A DNA stretch of 64,000 bases, taken from Lepidostoma basale (taxonomy: Eukaryota; Arthropoda; Insecta; Trichoptera; Lepidostomatidae). The DNA lies in the NCBI GenBank assembly GCA_022606425.2, contig JAHDVF020000444.1, positions 434,001 to 498,000 on the forward strand, read 5' to 3'. Shown here in pieces: positions 41,251 through 52,689 of this stretch. Position numbers and translations under genes: made by a program. The stretch's first letter is position 1; the number at the start of each line of letters is the position of its first letter. The notes below the pieces were generated by a model. That model was not told where the DNA came from and did no database searches. It was given only the letters and a program-made list of their open reading frames with translations.

Positions 41251-43380
41251 ATTTCCACAATCAAAAATAACGGTTCCTCTTGTAGGCAACCATTTTACAT
41301 CAAAATAAAAAAATAAAACAAAATATGAAATGCAAAGGTATCCGACCTGGTAACAGTTGGAAAATTGCCATTTCAGTTGAAAAAAAATTGTTTTGATACG
41401 TGAGTTCAAATTTAAAAGTATTTTTACTTACTTGCATTATTTATGAACGACAGGTATGTTCCAGATGAATGACACTCCCTTCATTGTAACCTAAAAAAAC
41501 TCACGTTTATTTAAACACAATTTTAAAATAAACATGGCAATAAAGATGAACAAATAAAAAAATTCAAATAAATAGCTTTTAAAAAACATTGCGTTTTTAC
41601 AGCATATGTTTAAATTATAAAGGTTTTAACAAGCTTAAAATTTTACACTGAGAAAGGACGTCTGTGATCTGAAACATGCTAGTTAAAAGTGAAAAAAAGA
41701 GTTTATAATAATGCTATGTTTTTAAAATGATTGATAAAATAAAATTATATTTAGATTTGATTTTTTTTATAATGTCGAATAGTGATAAAAAATAATTACT
41801 TATTTTGCGATAGATGAAATATCTAAACATTTAATAGCTTTTGGCATGAATGCCTTCTTTAAAAAACACAAAAATAAAGAAAAAAAAAATTATGTTGGCA
41901 TGCTCGTAAATTCTTTTACATGTTTTTCTAGATTTTTATTTTGAAACTTTGCGATTCGTAAGAAGATTAATTATAGTAAAAAAAATCATACTTATTATCA
42001 CGAACACAATGCGGTAAAAAAATGGTTATTTTTGTTTACAATAATTTTCAATTGATGGGTTGACCGACGAAGAGTGTGCCAATATTCGGGGGTAAAATTA
42101 GATTATTATTTAATCGATAATGTATTTATAGGCCTACTCACCAATTTCCAAAAATATACACATCTAACTAATACGGCTCGCGGAATTGGGCGAATCCAAC
42201 TGGACGTGTTCTTATTTTTGTTCAAACGGCTATTGGTGAACAATTTTATTAGCAGACTATCAATACGTATTATCGGCCATTAAACACGGCCAATTTTTGT
42301 AACAATAACACGAGCTGATGGATAGCTTACAATATCACAATCAAGTTCATGGATACCCATAAAAATATACATTTATTTCAAATATGTTAATATTTTCGTT
42401 TGGCACAATTTTAAACTAACAATATTTATTTCAAAGCATATTAGATAAAAAAATTAATTCAATGTAATCAAATGATTTTACTGAAATCTCTCGATGGAAG
42501 TTCATTTTGAATAATAATTTATCGGTCGCTGTCGAAATAAAGACAAGAGTGGAAGTAGTTAAAAAACATTGTTTTATTAATAATTATTTAAATTTAATGT
42601 GTTCGAAATATTGACCAACTTCATTAAATACTATTTTTCACTTTAAACATTTAAAAAACGGTATGGAATTTCAGTGTTAACGCCTTAAGTTTATAAAAAT
42701 ATGTTATATATTATAAACTGCAATATATTAACCAATCGTTTAAAAATAATAAAATTTTAAAATATGTAAACATGTCTTCCTAAACCGGTACAAAAATATT
42801 GATTAATTATTTATAAAAATTTTTTGGCAAATTTTTTAATCAGTTTAAATCAGTTTTAAAATATTTCAAATAAAATGAGTCCCAAACCCATTTTTTTTAA
42901 GAAAAAAAAAAGTTTGAAAGCACGAAAAATATATTTTATATCCGTCTTCACACTGTGTTGTGGTTTCATATTTCAATAACTTTTGAAAAACAACAAAAAA
43001 TGTGAAAATATGATGTTTTAAAAAAATATACATTATTTAATGGTTTCAAAATAATTTTGTAAATTTTTACATTATTTTTTATTAAAGGAAACGTCTGTTT
43101 TTTTAGAAACGTAAATGTATTTTTTAGAGTGACGATTGAAGCATTATCAAATGTCAAATATTTTCTGTCATTTTCATTAAAAATATAAATACAATTTTAA
43201 AATTTTGACATGAAGTACTCTCTTTGTGGTTAGACATTTTAAATTATTACATATGTGTATAAACTAAAATAACACAATATGTACAAGTATATTAACCCCG
43301 AAATTGTTATTATGCCGACTAGTTTCGCTTGTACCCAAGCTTCGTCAGGGAAATAGAATAACTAAATAAAAATACAGATC
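41251..43380. other. 2.1 kb AT-rich DNA with scattered repeat scraps
   Basis: GGACGTCTGTGATCTGAAAC module at about 41650-41690. Outer arm of the 58.6-kb family at 42470-42595. GTGTTAACGCCTTAAG at 42675. A reverse-strand family C module at about 43315-43365. The 42050-42280 segment has a 69-codon + frame without motif. No gene called. Confidence 0.4.
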
Positions 43381-43384
43381 ACAT

Positions 43385-43452
43385 GACAGTCCATTCTTTC
43401 TGCCTACCCTTTCGGCGACATGGCGTGATGGTTGGTTAGTTAGTTTTTTATA
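43385..43452 (+). mobile_element. Family A LINE, last 65 bp
   Basis: CAGTCCATTCTTTCTGCCTACC...GGCGTGATGGTTGGTTAGTTAG, the extreme 3' end and tail. Confidence 0.75.
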
Positions 43453-43539
43453 GTTAAATACAGATTTACATTTGGAACAGGCCAAACTAGTTGGTAATTC
43501 ATTTTATTATAGTGACATGTTCTCAATGTATCTATTAAT

Positions 43540-43625
43540 GCCTTAGAAAGACGAATCATGTCATTCCCAAAATTATAATCATACTTTTAGAAAACATACG
43601 TATTCATTCGTATTATTTTTTTATT
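43540..43625 (+). repeat. Family E arm
   Basis: AATGCCTTAGAAAGACGAATCATGTCATTCCC, then AAACATACGTATTCATTCG. The GAAAC motif is mutated (CGAATC). Confidence 0.55.
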
Positions 43626-44090
43626 ATTAGTACACGTATGCCTATTTTTTTCTTTCACTCAGTGAAATGTTAGTTTATTCTTCTTATATATTTATTCATA
43701 TGTCAGTTGTTATGAAATATTTTTGGTAGCATGTAATTGCCCTTGTTTTGTTGCATCTGTGCGCTTGTATTGTATATTGAAATCGATTTTTGTTACCTTT
43801 TGTAATAAATAAAAAATATAAATACATATATGAAATTTTACATTTTTGTTGAAGAAACAATAAAGAAACGAATTGGCGTTATCACAATTCCATAGCTATT
43901 ATATTTTATATATGTAATATTTTTTTTGATAATAATCTCATAAAACGATTGAATACGAATCCTCTTAAATAAATTTAAAACTAATGTTTAAATTCAGTTA
44001 ATTTTACATAATTAATTTAAGATTATTTTTGTACAGAATCATGTTTACCATCCTTGATCTGTATGCACATAAATGACTTAGTTTGCAAGA
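43626..44090. other. Unassigned AT-rich DNA
   Basis: Nothing recognised. Confidence 0.4.
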
Positions 44091-44097
44091 GTGTCAC

Positions 44098-44240
44098 CAG
44101 TCTGTTGATGCCAGCGAGCCTGGCGAAACGAATTGCTGTCGAAATAAAGAAAAAAGTGGAAGTAGTTAAAAAACATTGTTTTATTTATTTATTATTTAAA
44201 ATGAACTGTGATCAAGAGATTTCAGTAAAATAATTTGATT
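44098..44240 (+). repeat. Single arm of the 58.6-kb module family
   Basis: CAGT (44098-44101), CTGTTGA (44102-44108), extra T, GCCAG/CTGGC hairpin (44110-44124), GAAAC (44125-44129), GA, ATT, GCTG (44135-44138) pairing with CAGT. It is followed by GAAATAAAGAAAAAAGTGGAAG and the outer arm. Compared with 58590-58630, GTC is replaced by ATT. Confidence 0.65.
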
Positions 44241-44325
44241 AATAAGTTTTTGTTGTGGTAGTCGGACGAAGGAATTCGCTAAAATTTTCATATCGAAGAA
44301 GTATTTTTTTACGAAGCAAGATACA

Positions 44326-44563
44326 ACAACAAACCATCACGCCGTTTCACCACAGGGGTAGGTAGGTAGAGAGAAAGGACGCTAATCTTCTCTATCCTGA
44401 CATTCCTCTCTAGATTCCTCCACATTCATACAACGAGTCATACACGCACATCGATTGTCCCGACTTCTAACATGACCAACCTTTAAAATTTGATTGATTT
44501 GGTCATGCCATGTTTTCCTCGGTCTGCCTCGACCCGTACTCCATTTACATCATTAACGTAAAC
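44326..44563 (-). mobile_element. Family A LINE 3' end, (GTT)n-tailed subfamily
   Basis: + strand AACAACAAACCATCACGCCG; reverse-strand equivalents of the RNRCA...MNVEE and KTWHDQINQI codons follow. A GGTAGGTAGGTAG expansion lies near 44361. Confidence 0.8.
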
Positions 44564-44579
44564 TTAGACAGGCAAATGG

Positions 44580-44705
44580 CACAGGCAATGGAATGCAATT
44601 CTCATAAAATATTATATAATAAAACTTATAGAAAACTAACGTTTTCATTTGTAATAATTATGTAATATGCAGTTTTACATCACTGTTAAAGAAACAATAA
44701 ATAAG
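44580..44705 (+). repeat. Family E arm
   Basis: GGCAATGGAATGCAATTCTCATAAAATA...AGAAAACTAACGTTTTCATTTG, then the inverted ACATCACTGTTAAAGAAACAATAAAT motif. Confidence 0.55.
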
Positions 44706-44749
44706 ATTGCCTCTCTTACAAATTTATTCCTAAATCAATTTTAATGAGC

Positions 44750-45060
44750 TTGTATCAAAGCGATGACGCTGTCTGCGTTTTCCGCCCAAAGGACGAAACT
44801 CTGTTTGATGCAATAGATCTCGCGTGAGTCGTATTTCAATCCGAGAGTGATAATTCTCTACAATTCACCTCGGCTTTGATCTAAGGAATGCATTACTTTG
44901 CACCATTTAAACTAACAGTCTTGCAAAGCGATGCAACAAGATTTATTTCTCTCTCTTATAACCTCATTTCCAATTCCGCTAGTTATTTTTTTTAATTATC
45001 AAACTCTTTCGCGGTGAAATCACCCCGCACTAGCACAAGTAAAAATAACTAGAATAAAAA
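44750..45060. other. Non-repetitive block
   Basis: GC-richer (GATGACGCTGTCTGCGTTTTCCG, GATCTCGCGTGAGTCG) with no frame or relatives. Possible regulatory DNA; no proof. Confidence 0.3.
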
Positions 45061-45125
45061 GCATTATTGCACACTATATTGCAATGTTTATTTTCAAACA
45101 TTTCACGTGCCAAATAACTTAGAGA

Positions 45126-45365
45126 TCATTAATACGAATGAATTCGTATCAACGATATCCTGAATAAGTTTTCTAGAAGATTTATTTTAATTTATTGAAA
45201 GACAATTTTTTCTTTGCTGCGGCATTATCAAATTTATACATTTAATAATACCTTAACGAGGCGAAACATGTCGTTCCCATAAAATAAAACGAGACTTCCA
45301 GGAATCGGGCGTTTTTATTCGAATAAATTATTGAACATAAAGTTTTGGATTCAAGAAACAATAAA
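45126..45365. repeat. Family E palindrome
   Basis: Left arm 45126-45229 and right arm 45240-45365. The right arm has CCTTAACGAGGC then GAAACATGTCGTTCCC and ends in the AAGAAACAATAAACAA motif. Confidence 0.7.
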
Positions 45366-45699
45366 CAACTTGGTGATTTAAACGATTTCTTAAATAGTCC
45401 ATTGTTTTGGCCGTTTTAACAGATGTTATAAAGATTTATTTGGAACGTTTTTTGCTTTGGTTATAACAAATATTATGATTCAATATATTTCAAAAAAATA
45501 ATTTAAAGTTCATATTGGGGTTCAGGTAATAACTTACAACAAAGGAAATAAATCAAAGATTGGACGTGACGTTAAATTTATTTGATTATATAATATTTTC
45601 TTTATTTTTAATAGCTTTTTTAATTTCTAAAATTTCGAGATTGCTCAAAGTTATTTTCTATTATTAATACCCTAAATTTTAAATATGTATCTTTATAAT

Positions 45700-45775
45700 A
45701 TGTATCACTGAAGAAGGACTGGTTGTCCGGAACATGTCTGTGTAATTATATATTTTTAATATAAGTGTTGTATAT
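45700..45775 (+). repeat. GGAC/GTCC module, isolated
   Basis: CTGAAGA at 45708-45714, extra A, GGAC...GTCC hairpin (45716-45728), then GGAACATGTC. Four perfect stem II pairs, but GAAA is changed to GGAA and stem I pairs poorly. Confidence 0.45.
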
Positions 45776-46575
45776 ACTAACTAACTAATTCGAGTAGGCA
45801 GAAAGAATGGAATCCCGCACTGATCTGTCCTGACATACTTCTCTCGATTCCTCTACATTCATACATCTTGTCACACACGCACGTCGATTTCTCCGACTCC
45901 TCACGTGACCGACATTCAATATTTGATTGATTTGATCGTGCCACGTTTTCCTCGGCCTTCCTATATTTCTAGCTTCGTTCACGCCGTTTATATATACCTT
46001 CTTTACCATTCTGTCTTCACTCATTCTTTCCATGTGTCCAAACCATCTTAATGACCCTTTCATTATTTTGTTCATAACACTTTCATTCGCACCACATTCA
46101 CTTCTTATACTTGCATTTGACACTCTATCATTTACAGATTTGCGACACATTCGTCTTAGAGATCTCATTTCTACTGCATTTATTCTACTTTTATTCTTCT
46201 TTTGCCAGTTCCATGCTTCACTTCCATACATAAGGGTCGGCACAAGAACACCATTGTGCACTGCCATCTTGGCTTTTCTGGATAGGCTTTTGTTTGCGAT
46301 GACAACTTTAAGTGCACCATTTATTCTGTTGCCTGCCCCAACCCTTCTTTCAATATCCTTCTCCACCTTCTCATCCTTTGTAACCATATTTCCTAAATAA
46401 ACAAATTCATCCACTTGTTCCAGATTTTCACCGTTTACACTAATGTTGCAGACTGTCATGCTTCCTTCTTTTTCGAAAATCATTACCTTGGACTTATTCA
46501 TATTCATCATCAAATCGTATCGCTTGCATACCTCATACATACTAGACACCAGGGTTTGCACAATAAAGTAGCCCT
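45776..46575 (-). mobile_element. Family A LINE, youngest-looking copy
   Basis: An 800-bp 5'-truncated copy. Its 3' end at 45776 carries a CTAACTAACTAATTCG tail from which the GGAGACGGCGTGATG block has been lost. It contains the long open frame listed next. Confidence 0.9.
45785..46561 (-). pseudogene. Family A LINE ORF C-terminus, uninterrupted
   Basis: 258 codons without a stop, the longest open frame in the window. Order: YEVCKRYDLMMNMNKSKVM (just after the RT YxDD box, which is missing), FVYLGNMVTKDEKVEKDIERR, YGSEAWNWQKKNKSRINAVE, SLRRMCRKSV, LRWFGHMERMSEDRMVKKVY, GRPRKTWHDQINQI, RACVTRCMNVEE, and the end SILSAYSN. It has neither catalytic RT residues nor endonuclease, so it is an element remnant and not a gene. 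The intact frame implies recent insertion. The motif order resembles RTE-like and related insect non-LTR elements. Confidence 0.85.
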
Positions 46576-47142
46576 GAGAAAAAGAAGAATATTGTTTTAC
46601 AATATATTTTAAATTAATTTTGGAACACCCTGATACAGCGAAGTTAACTTTTCTTATAAATCGGCGTCAAATAAACACGTGGTCTGAAATGAAAGTGTCA
46701 TTTTTTATTCAGGTAACGAGTTAATGTTGTTTTTCTGGCTGATCTCCAGACTCCCTTCCCTTCTCTCCCATCTCTGCCACCACAAGCACTCCATACGAAT
46801 ATTTGTTTTCAAGGTATCGGATTGCAATACTTTTTTAAAATAAACAACTTTCACCGCGAACAGTGACTTCTATTCATCTAGAATACAGCTTCTTTAAAAA
46901 TAAATATTTAAAAAAATATATTATGAAAGAGTTTTGTATGTATGTCAAATCAAAAGTTTTAAAAATAAATTAAAGGGTGCGTTGTTTAAGTTTTTTTCTG
47001 TTTAATTACATTTAAATATTCATTTACGCTTAATTGTACAGAAAGAATATATTTCCCACTTGTGATCCATGTTCCTCTAGAAACTCTGTTTTTTCCTGAA
47101 ATGTCGATGTATCGAATAATAATGTTTTTGTATGTAAAAGGT
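46576..47142. other. Unassigned DNA
   Basis: Contains GGAACACCCTGATACAGCG near 46622 (a lone ACACCCTG-type end) and a GC-richer stretch at 46735-46795. No gene. Confidence 0.35.
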
Positions 47143-47607
47143 TCACAATGGAGCTCTGATCCCAACCCTAATGTATGGAAACGAAGCATGGAACTAGCAG
47201 AAGTAGAGATGAGGACCTTAAGACGTATGTGTGGTAGAAAGAAATACGACAGAAACTCAAATGCTGATATAAGAAAGGAATGTAGAGCTGAAGAAGGTAT
47301 TGTGAACAAAATTATGAAAGGATCGCTGCGTTGGTTCGGAGATATGGAGCGCGTGGATGGAGAAAATGGATGGAGACGTTAATGATTTAAATGAAGTTCG
47401 GAGTCGAGGTAGACTGAAGAAAACATGGCATGACTAAATTAATCAAATTTAAAGGTTGGTCATGTTAGAAGTCGGAAGAATCAACGTGCGTGTATGAATG
47501 TGGAGGAGGCCAGAGAGGTGTGTCAGGATAGAGTAGTGTGGTGGTCCATTCTCTCTGCCTACCTCTGCGGAGGAACGGCGTGGCGGTTTGTTGTTGTTGT
47601 AAAAGGT
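47143..47607 (+). mobile_element. Family A LINE, (GTT)n-tailed subfamily
   Basis: VEMRTLRRMCGRKKYDRNSN, then IVNKIMKGSLRWFGDMERVD, then frameshifted GRLKKTWHD-like and ACMNVEEAREVCQ regions. It ends GGCGTGGCGGTTTGTTGTTGTTGT. More diverged than the GTTA-tailed copies. Confidence 0.85.
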
Positions 47608-48895
47608 TATTTTTTAGTGTATATGTTCGTACCTCTCCAATGAATATCATAACATAATAATAAATACAATATCATAACATAATTATAAATTCCCTAATGC
47701 CTAATTAAAGGTTAACAACAAAAATTAGGACGGATAAAATTGTTCATATTGTAATAAGTATGTAACCTAAATATTCGATTTTATTATTTTTTGTATAAAA
47801 TACGAATATGCAATGATAAATTAAATCAATAATAGTTTACTTACAACCGACAGTAAAGAAGATTGCAGCGAGATGACGAAATCGATAGAAACTAGCAGGA
47901 GAAGTCGAATAACACTTAATACTCGTATATAATATTTATATATTTTTATTACAACTTTTACAATGAACAGAATTATTATTTTTAACTGTACATTTTTCAT
48001 TAGTTTTTACGTTTAATTTTAATGTTCAAAGGAAAAATGTGTTATTTGTAAAAAGGCGTTTAAATAATAAATAAAAATATCACAATTACCTTACTAAATA
48101 AATTGATGCATTCATAATTCTCGTCGCACTTTGATTATGTATTTGATATTATTAAACACACTAATATTAAAATCATATTTTTACTGTCACTTTAATCAAG
48201 GTTATGCTTATTAACTTATTTTATTTAATACGAAAACTACATATGTCATAGACAAATGTATACACCAAGGAATGAATAGATTAAACTGATTCGTACTAAA
48301 TCTCAATCTGCATTATGGCGAGTTCTCTATGCACTTGAGGTCTTCAGAAATATTGTTTGTGTTACTATGCCCAATCCACGAAATTTTTGCGTCAACAAAA
48401 AACTCTGTTTTTTTTAATCTTCAGTTCAGCTCGAGTATATATAAAAAATGAATACGTTAAACAGTAAAATCATTAATTTATTTTCAATTCACCGCTTGTA
48501 TCTTTTAAATTATTTTGTTTTCTACCCTGTAATTGTAGATACGAGTAAAACAATATGATGGCTGCAATGGAAAACACTTTATACTAACAGTCGGTTTTAA
48601 AACAACTAATGTCGACCTTGCCCAATAATCAGGTAACTTGTTTTATTTAGATAGTCAACAGAATTTCACTATAAACGAAGCTTGCGAAATAAATGAAAAT
48701 ATTTATTTTATGTAATAATTTTACAAGATTACGATAGTTTTTTTTATGTAATTCAGCATTATTTATACATTTTTTCTTTTTGGCTGATTTATGTGTATTT
48801 TGCCATTAAAAATATATCAATGAAATTATTCAAATTGAAATAGGAACAAATACATATAAAGATTCGAAAAATCACGAAAATTTGACAATTGATAT
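47608..48895. other. 1.3 kb of unassigned AT-rich DNA
   Basis: A decayed family G piece (AAGAAGATTGCAGCGAGATG, ACGAAATCG) at about 47855-47960. Nothing else recognised. Confidence 0.4.
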
Positions 48896-48899
48896 ATTA

Positions 48900-48985
48900 T
48901 TATAACACTTGATGATGTCAACATAGGTTGATGAAACAGCTGTCGCGTAAAATAAAATACAATTATGATACAAAAACAAAGTTAT
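48900..48985 (+). repeat. Family B arm
   Basis: TTGATGA, extra T, GTCAACATAGGTTGAT hairpin, GAAACAGCTGTCGCG, then AAAATACAATTATGATACAA; the same as the right arm at 2641-2700. Confidence 0.7.
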
Positions 48986-49482
48986 TAAATTTAACAGTTT
49001 AAAAAATATTTGATTTATTATAAATTTCTGATGGAAACATGTTGTCTTTTTGTTAATTCTAATGTTCTAATAATCAATTAGTATATTTTTGATTTATCAC
49101 TATACAATTCTCTTGGCGAACTCTCAAGTTTTGCGGACGCCATTTTGGCTACGCGTTTTCATTTGTTTAAGCTTACTACAATAATGTTATAACATAATCA
49201 ATTTGTTTTGTGTCTATCAATGTAATATTGTACATAAAGAATTCGCACACTTTATAATATTTCATCCCCAGGGCCGGTTTAACCGGATTAAACATTTCCG
49301 AAGTAGGAGGTTAACAACTGGTGTCAAGCTTGGAATGAATTAAACGTAATATTCAATTATATGCCATATAAAAAAAAACATAAAAAAATTATTTGGGGCT
49401 TAAGCTTTGTGAAAATGCATGATTTTAATTATTTATGAAAAAACAATAGAATAATTAAATTAATAATAAATTCTTACGTTTT
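48986..49482. other. Unassigned AT-rich DNA
   Basis: Nothing recognised. Confidence 0.4.
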
Positions 49483-50400
49483 TTGTACCTCAAAGAAAAC
49501 GGTTATTATCCCTGGCTGCTTATTATTATCAAAGAAAACGGTTATTATCCCAATTGCTTGCTGGGTCAATCATTGGAAATTAGACGAACTATCCATTTGC
49601 GTGTTAATTTTTTTCAACTAATTCGTGGTCGAATGCATAATTCAGATATTTTGAATGACTTTACTTTGTTTGTCTCTGAATATTATCTGGTTTGTCCGGA
49701 AATCTACCTAAGGTATTGCCCGTGGGCAGAACAATAATTGCTCTAAGCCGCATCTCTTCCGAGGTTATCCTCAGAAAGCATCTATCTCTTGTACTTGTAT
49801 ATTAAAATGGTATTTGTCTTTCTTGGTTTTCTTAATGTTATACGTTGTTTCCTTATATTTCTTCTTTCTTTTTAATTGTTCATATATTTTTTTTAAATTG
49901 TCTTATATTTTATCTTACTCTATTGTTCCTTTCTATCTTGTTTTTCCACTTGTTCTACATTGTTTCTTTATTTTCTTCTATATTTTTTAATAATCTTAAT
50001 TTTTTTAATTGTCTTATGTTTTATATTACTCTATTGTTCCTTCCTATCTTGTTTTTCTACTTGTTCTACATTGTTTCTTAATATTTTTTCTATATTTTTA
50101 AATGATCTTAAAATTTTAAATTGTCTTATGTTTTATCTTACTCTAATGTTCCTTTCTATCTTGTTTTTCTACTTGTTCTACACTGTTTCTTTATATTTCT
50201 TCTATATTTTTGAATGATCTTACATTTTTAAATTTTCTTATGTTTTATCTTACTCTACCTTCCTTTATATTATTGTAATCATAATACTAATTTATTTCTT
50301 TACGTTTTTTTTATTGTTCTTGAATAATTTTTAATTGTTATCATAAACGCATTGGAAAATGTCTGTAATGTTAATATTTTTTTTTTAAATAAATTGAAAT
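49483..50400 (+). mobile_element. Jockey/I-like LINE 3' end with tandem T-rich UTR
   Basis: The coding remnant at 49483-49800 reads SLEIRRTIHLRVNFFQLIRG, then LNDFTLFVSEYY, then frame-shifted LPKVLPVGRTIIAL. It is followed by a 3' UTR of four tandem units of about 113 bp (49840-50340) and an AAATTGAAATTGAAATG end. The same coding end and UTR type occur at 52690-53067. A 21-bp duplication (AAAGAAAACGGTTATTATCC) sits at 49491-49551. Confidence 0.7.
49840..50340. repeat. About 113-bp tandem repeats, four units
   Basis: Each unit contains TTGTCTTATGTTTTATCTTA, CTCTATTGTTCCTTTC and TACTTGTTCTACATTGTTTC. Units begin near 49895, 50006, 50115 and 50226, with diverged edges. Short hydrophobic frames through it are by-products of the T-rich repeat. 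Confidence 0.8.
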
Positions 50401-51120
50401 TGAAATGATACAATTTATGTTTAAAAAATACATTAAGTGACGTGAGGTTCTGCATCATTTTGCTGTAGGCCAATGCTATTAACACTTTTTTTAAAGACCT
50501 TTATCTCTCTGCAACTTGTATTATATTTCAGTTCGTTTCTTCCGTTACAGTTTCCATTTTGAGCATAATAGACGTCAAAATGTATGACCAAATGGATGGG
50601 AAGCGATCTAAGAAATATTATTTAAATAATTGGATCTTCATACAATTGGCGACTGTGTTTTTCTGCACCATCTGAACCTGTGGTGTCACCGGCTCTGTGA
50701 GTATGCTGCAAACTTGAATTGAAATTATTATTCAAGCATCCTGAAATAATATGAAGTGACTTCAAGTTGTTGTACAGGTAGGTCCGGAGTGTGCGGCGGG
50801 AAATGCGTAGAGCAAGAAAAACAAGCAGTCTCGGCTTAAGACCATTCATTGGGAACATCTTGTTGCCATTAATCACGAAACCCCACAATAAAACATCAGT
50901 CGGCACTTGGACTAGAATCAAAATCTCGTACTCGAATAGCTTCTTTGTCTAATGTGGAAGACTACAATGAAAACATTATACATTCACAAACGTATTTAAT
51001 TTATTGTATTGTGAATTCGAAGGATTATTTAAATATATATTTATTTAAAATATTTCATTATAGTCACGATATTGCTGACAATAAATAAATATAACATTAC
51101 AATAAATGCATGAAATCAAT
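50401..51120. other. Unassigned DNA with a 99-codon reverse frame
   Basis: The reverse frame at 50622-50921 (MILVQVPTDVLLWGFVINGN..., LKPRLLVFLALRISRRTLRT...) has balanced codon use in its first 60 codons and no relatives in the window. It then turns into low-complexity text. No family recognised; possibly an exon or relic. Confidence 0.3.
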
Positions 51121-51124
51121 ATAT

Positions 51125-51178
51125 CCTCTAACTAACTAACTAACCATCACGGTGTCTGTCCGGATGGGTAGGCATTAT
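51125..51178 (-). mobile_element. Family A LINE, last 50 bp
   Basis: CTAACTAACTAACTAACCATCACGG, then CCGGATGGGTAGGCA: tail and extreme 3' end only. Confidence 0.75.
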
Positions 51179-51194
51179 TTGCAATATAAGTTTG

Positions 51195-51660
51195 CAATTT
51201 TTTATTGTTTCTTGAAAAATGTTGTAAAACTTTATATCAAATAATTAATACGAATTAAAACGTCTGCTTCTTAGAAGTTTTATTGTAATTTATGTGAATG
51301 ACGTGTTTCCCCTGTCAAAGAGGTTATCAAATGTCTTTGTATGTAATTCACGTAAATTATTATAAATCTTCTAGAAAAGAGACGTTTTTATTCGTATTAA
51401 TTATTTAATTTGCATCAATAATATTTTAACTGAAGATAACCCATTGTTTCGGCGGAAACACTTTGATATTTCAACATTATTAGCTGTTTAAATAAAAAAC
51501 TTCGTTTTAAATATCACAATTGATTACATTATTATTTCTTCATGTTATTATTTCATATTGTTGTAGGCAAAACAGCTGTCTCGACAAAATATAATCAATT
51601 GTGATATTTATAACAACGTTTTTTTTGTTAAAAGTTTAACTATTTAATTGTAAAACTTTG
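51195..51660. repeat. Family E palindrome followed by family B inverted repeat
   Basis: 51195-51420: arms with AATTAATACGAATTAAAACGTC and its complement around a decayed module (GTTTCCCCTGTCAAAG). 51425-51660: outer CCATTGTTT block, the ATCACAATTGATTA/TAATCAATTGTGATAT inverted pair and one family B remnant (CAAAACAGCTGTCTCGAC). Confidence 0.6.
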
Positions 51661-51699
51661 ATTGGGTATAACAATTTATATTTTTTATTTTTTATAGCT

Positions 51700-51790
51700 G
51701 ACAGATTATTGTTACACCTAATGATGTCAACATAGGTTGACAAAACAGCTGTCGCAAAAAATATTAAAAATTAATAAATATTAATTTTGA
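51700..51790 (+). repeat. Family B arm
   Basis: ACACCTAATGATGTCAACATAGGTTGAC then AAAACAGCTGTCGC. Confidence 0.6.
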
Positions 51791-51809
51791 TACATAAACA
51801 AAATTTTAT

Positions 51810-52090
51810 AATCCATTGTTTTGGCCGAAACACTATGATACTTCAACATTATTACTGTTAAAATTTAAAACACTGTTAATGGTGTTACAATAAACTTTGA
51901 CAGAGTTTATTGTAACACCTGATGATGCCAACATCGATTGGCGAAACAGCTGTCGCGACACTCTCAGTGAATAAAAATAAATTGTGATATTATAACAATT
52001 TTTAAATTTTAACAGTAATAAAGTGTTATAATTTGACAGTTAATAAAGTTGAAGTATCATAGTGTTTCGGCCAAAACAATGGACTATTTA
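51810..52090. repeat. Complete family B element with 75-bp inverted ends
   Basis: Outer ends AATCCATTGTTTTGGCCG (about 51811) and CGGCCAAAACAATGGACTAT (ending about 52088) are inverted repeats extending through CTTCAACATTATTACTG. In the middle are one consensus module and an inner hairpin (TTACAATAAACTTTGACAG/TTTATTGTAA). This is the clearest view of the whole unit. Confidence 0.7.
51919..51955 (+). ncRNA. Hammerhead-like module (family B)
   Basis: Consensus CTGATGA (51919-51925), extra T, stem II GCCAA/TTGGC (51927-51942, six-base loop), GAAAC (51943-51947), AGCT, then GTC. Core, stem II and cleavage triplet are intact, but I find only isolated complementary bases for stem I, so folding is less certain than in the other families. 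Confidence 0.35.
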
Positions 52091-52689
52091 ATTCAAATTT
52101 TAAACTATTCTTCATTTAAATAAAACCATTCGAGTAAAATATACGAAAACCCAACATCACCACAAACTGTCTTCACTTGATTCAAGTTTGAAATCAGAGT
52201 AGTTGAAAAGTTTTGACGTTTTAAGTATCCAAATTTCATCAAATTCTTACAGAGATTATAAACAGTTAGTTTCTTGTCATAATAAAATTGTACGCCTCAT
52301 ACTCAATTTACAATTTCGAATGTCGTAAAAGACGTATTATGAAATATCGTCTTATGCTTATGTAGTCTGGTGATGTTAAGAGTTTAATCCTGTAGCGGGA
52401 GAGTAATAATCTTGGGGGTATTTCGGTCCGGCTATAATTAGCCCCCAATATTTCTCAAGACCGAGTGAGCTCCACTCGCGGCTTTCGTTACCGGAGGGAG
52501 TAAAACCCATCACTTGGGACCGGCCAGTTCATTCTCGAGCCTATTCCCAATTGATTTAACTATGAACTTGACTCCGGGACTCCGGGAATTTCTGTGATAT
52601 CTCTATCTTACGGAGTATGGATATTACCCTTGACTCTCTCCGACTGATTTCTTGCTAGGGATGCTAGGCTACCAGTCACTCAAGAGAAT
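52091..52689. other. Non-repetitive block with GC-richer core
   Basis: 52380-52640 is GC-richer and CpG-containing (GGTCCGGCTATAATTAGCCC, GTTACCGGAGGGAG, GGGACCGGCCAG), with no long frame and no relative in the window. Possible conserved non-coding DNA. Confidence 0.3.

Noticed and set aside
46616..46640. GGAACACCCTGATACAG as the end of a transposon
   Set aside because: No matching inverted partner was found nearby.
49845..50217. Hydrophobic frames resembling multi-pass membrane proteins
   Set aside because: They are produced by a T-rich tandem repeat in a LINE 3' UTR.
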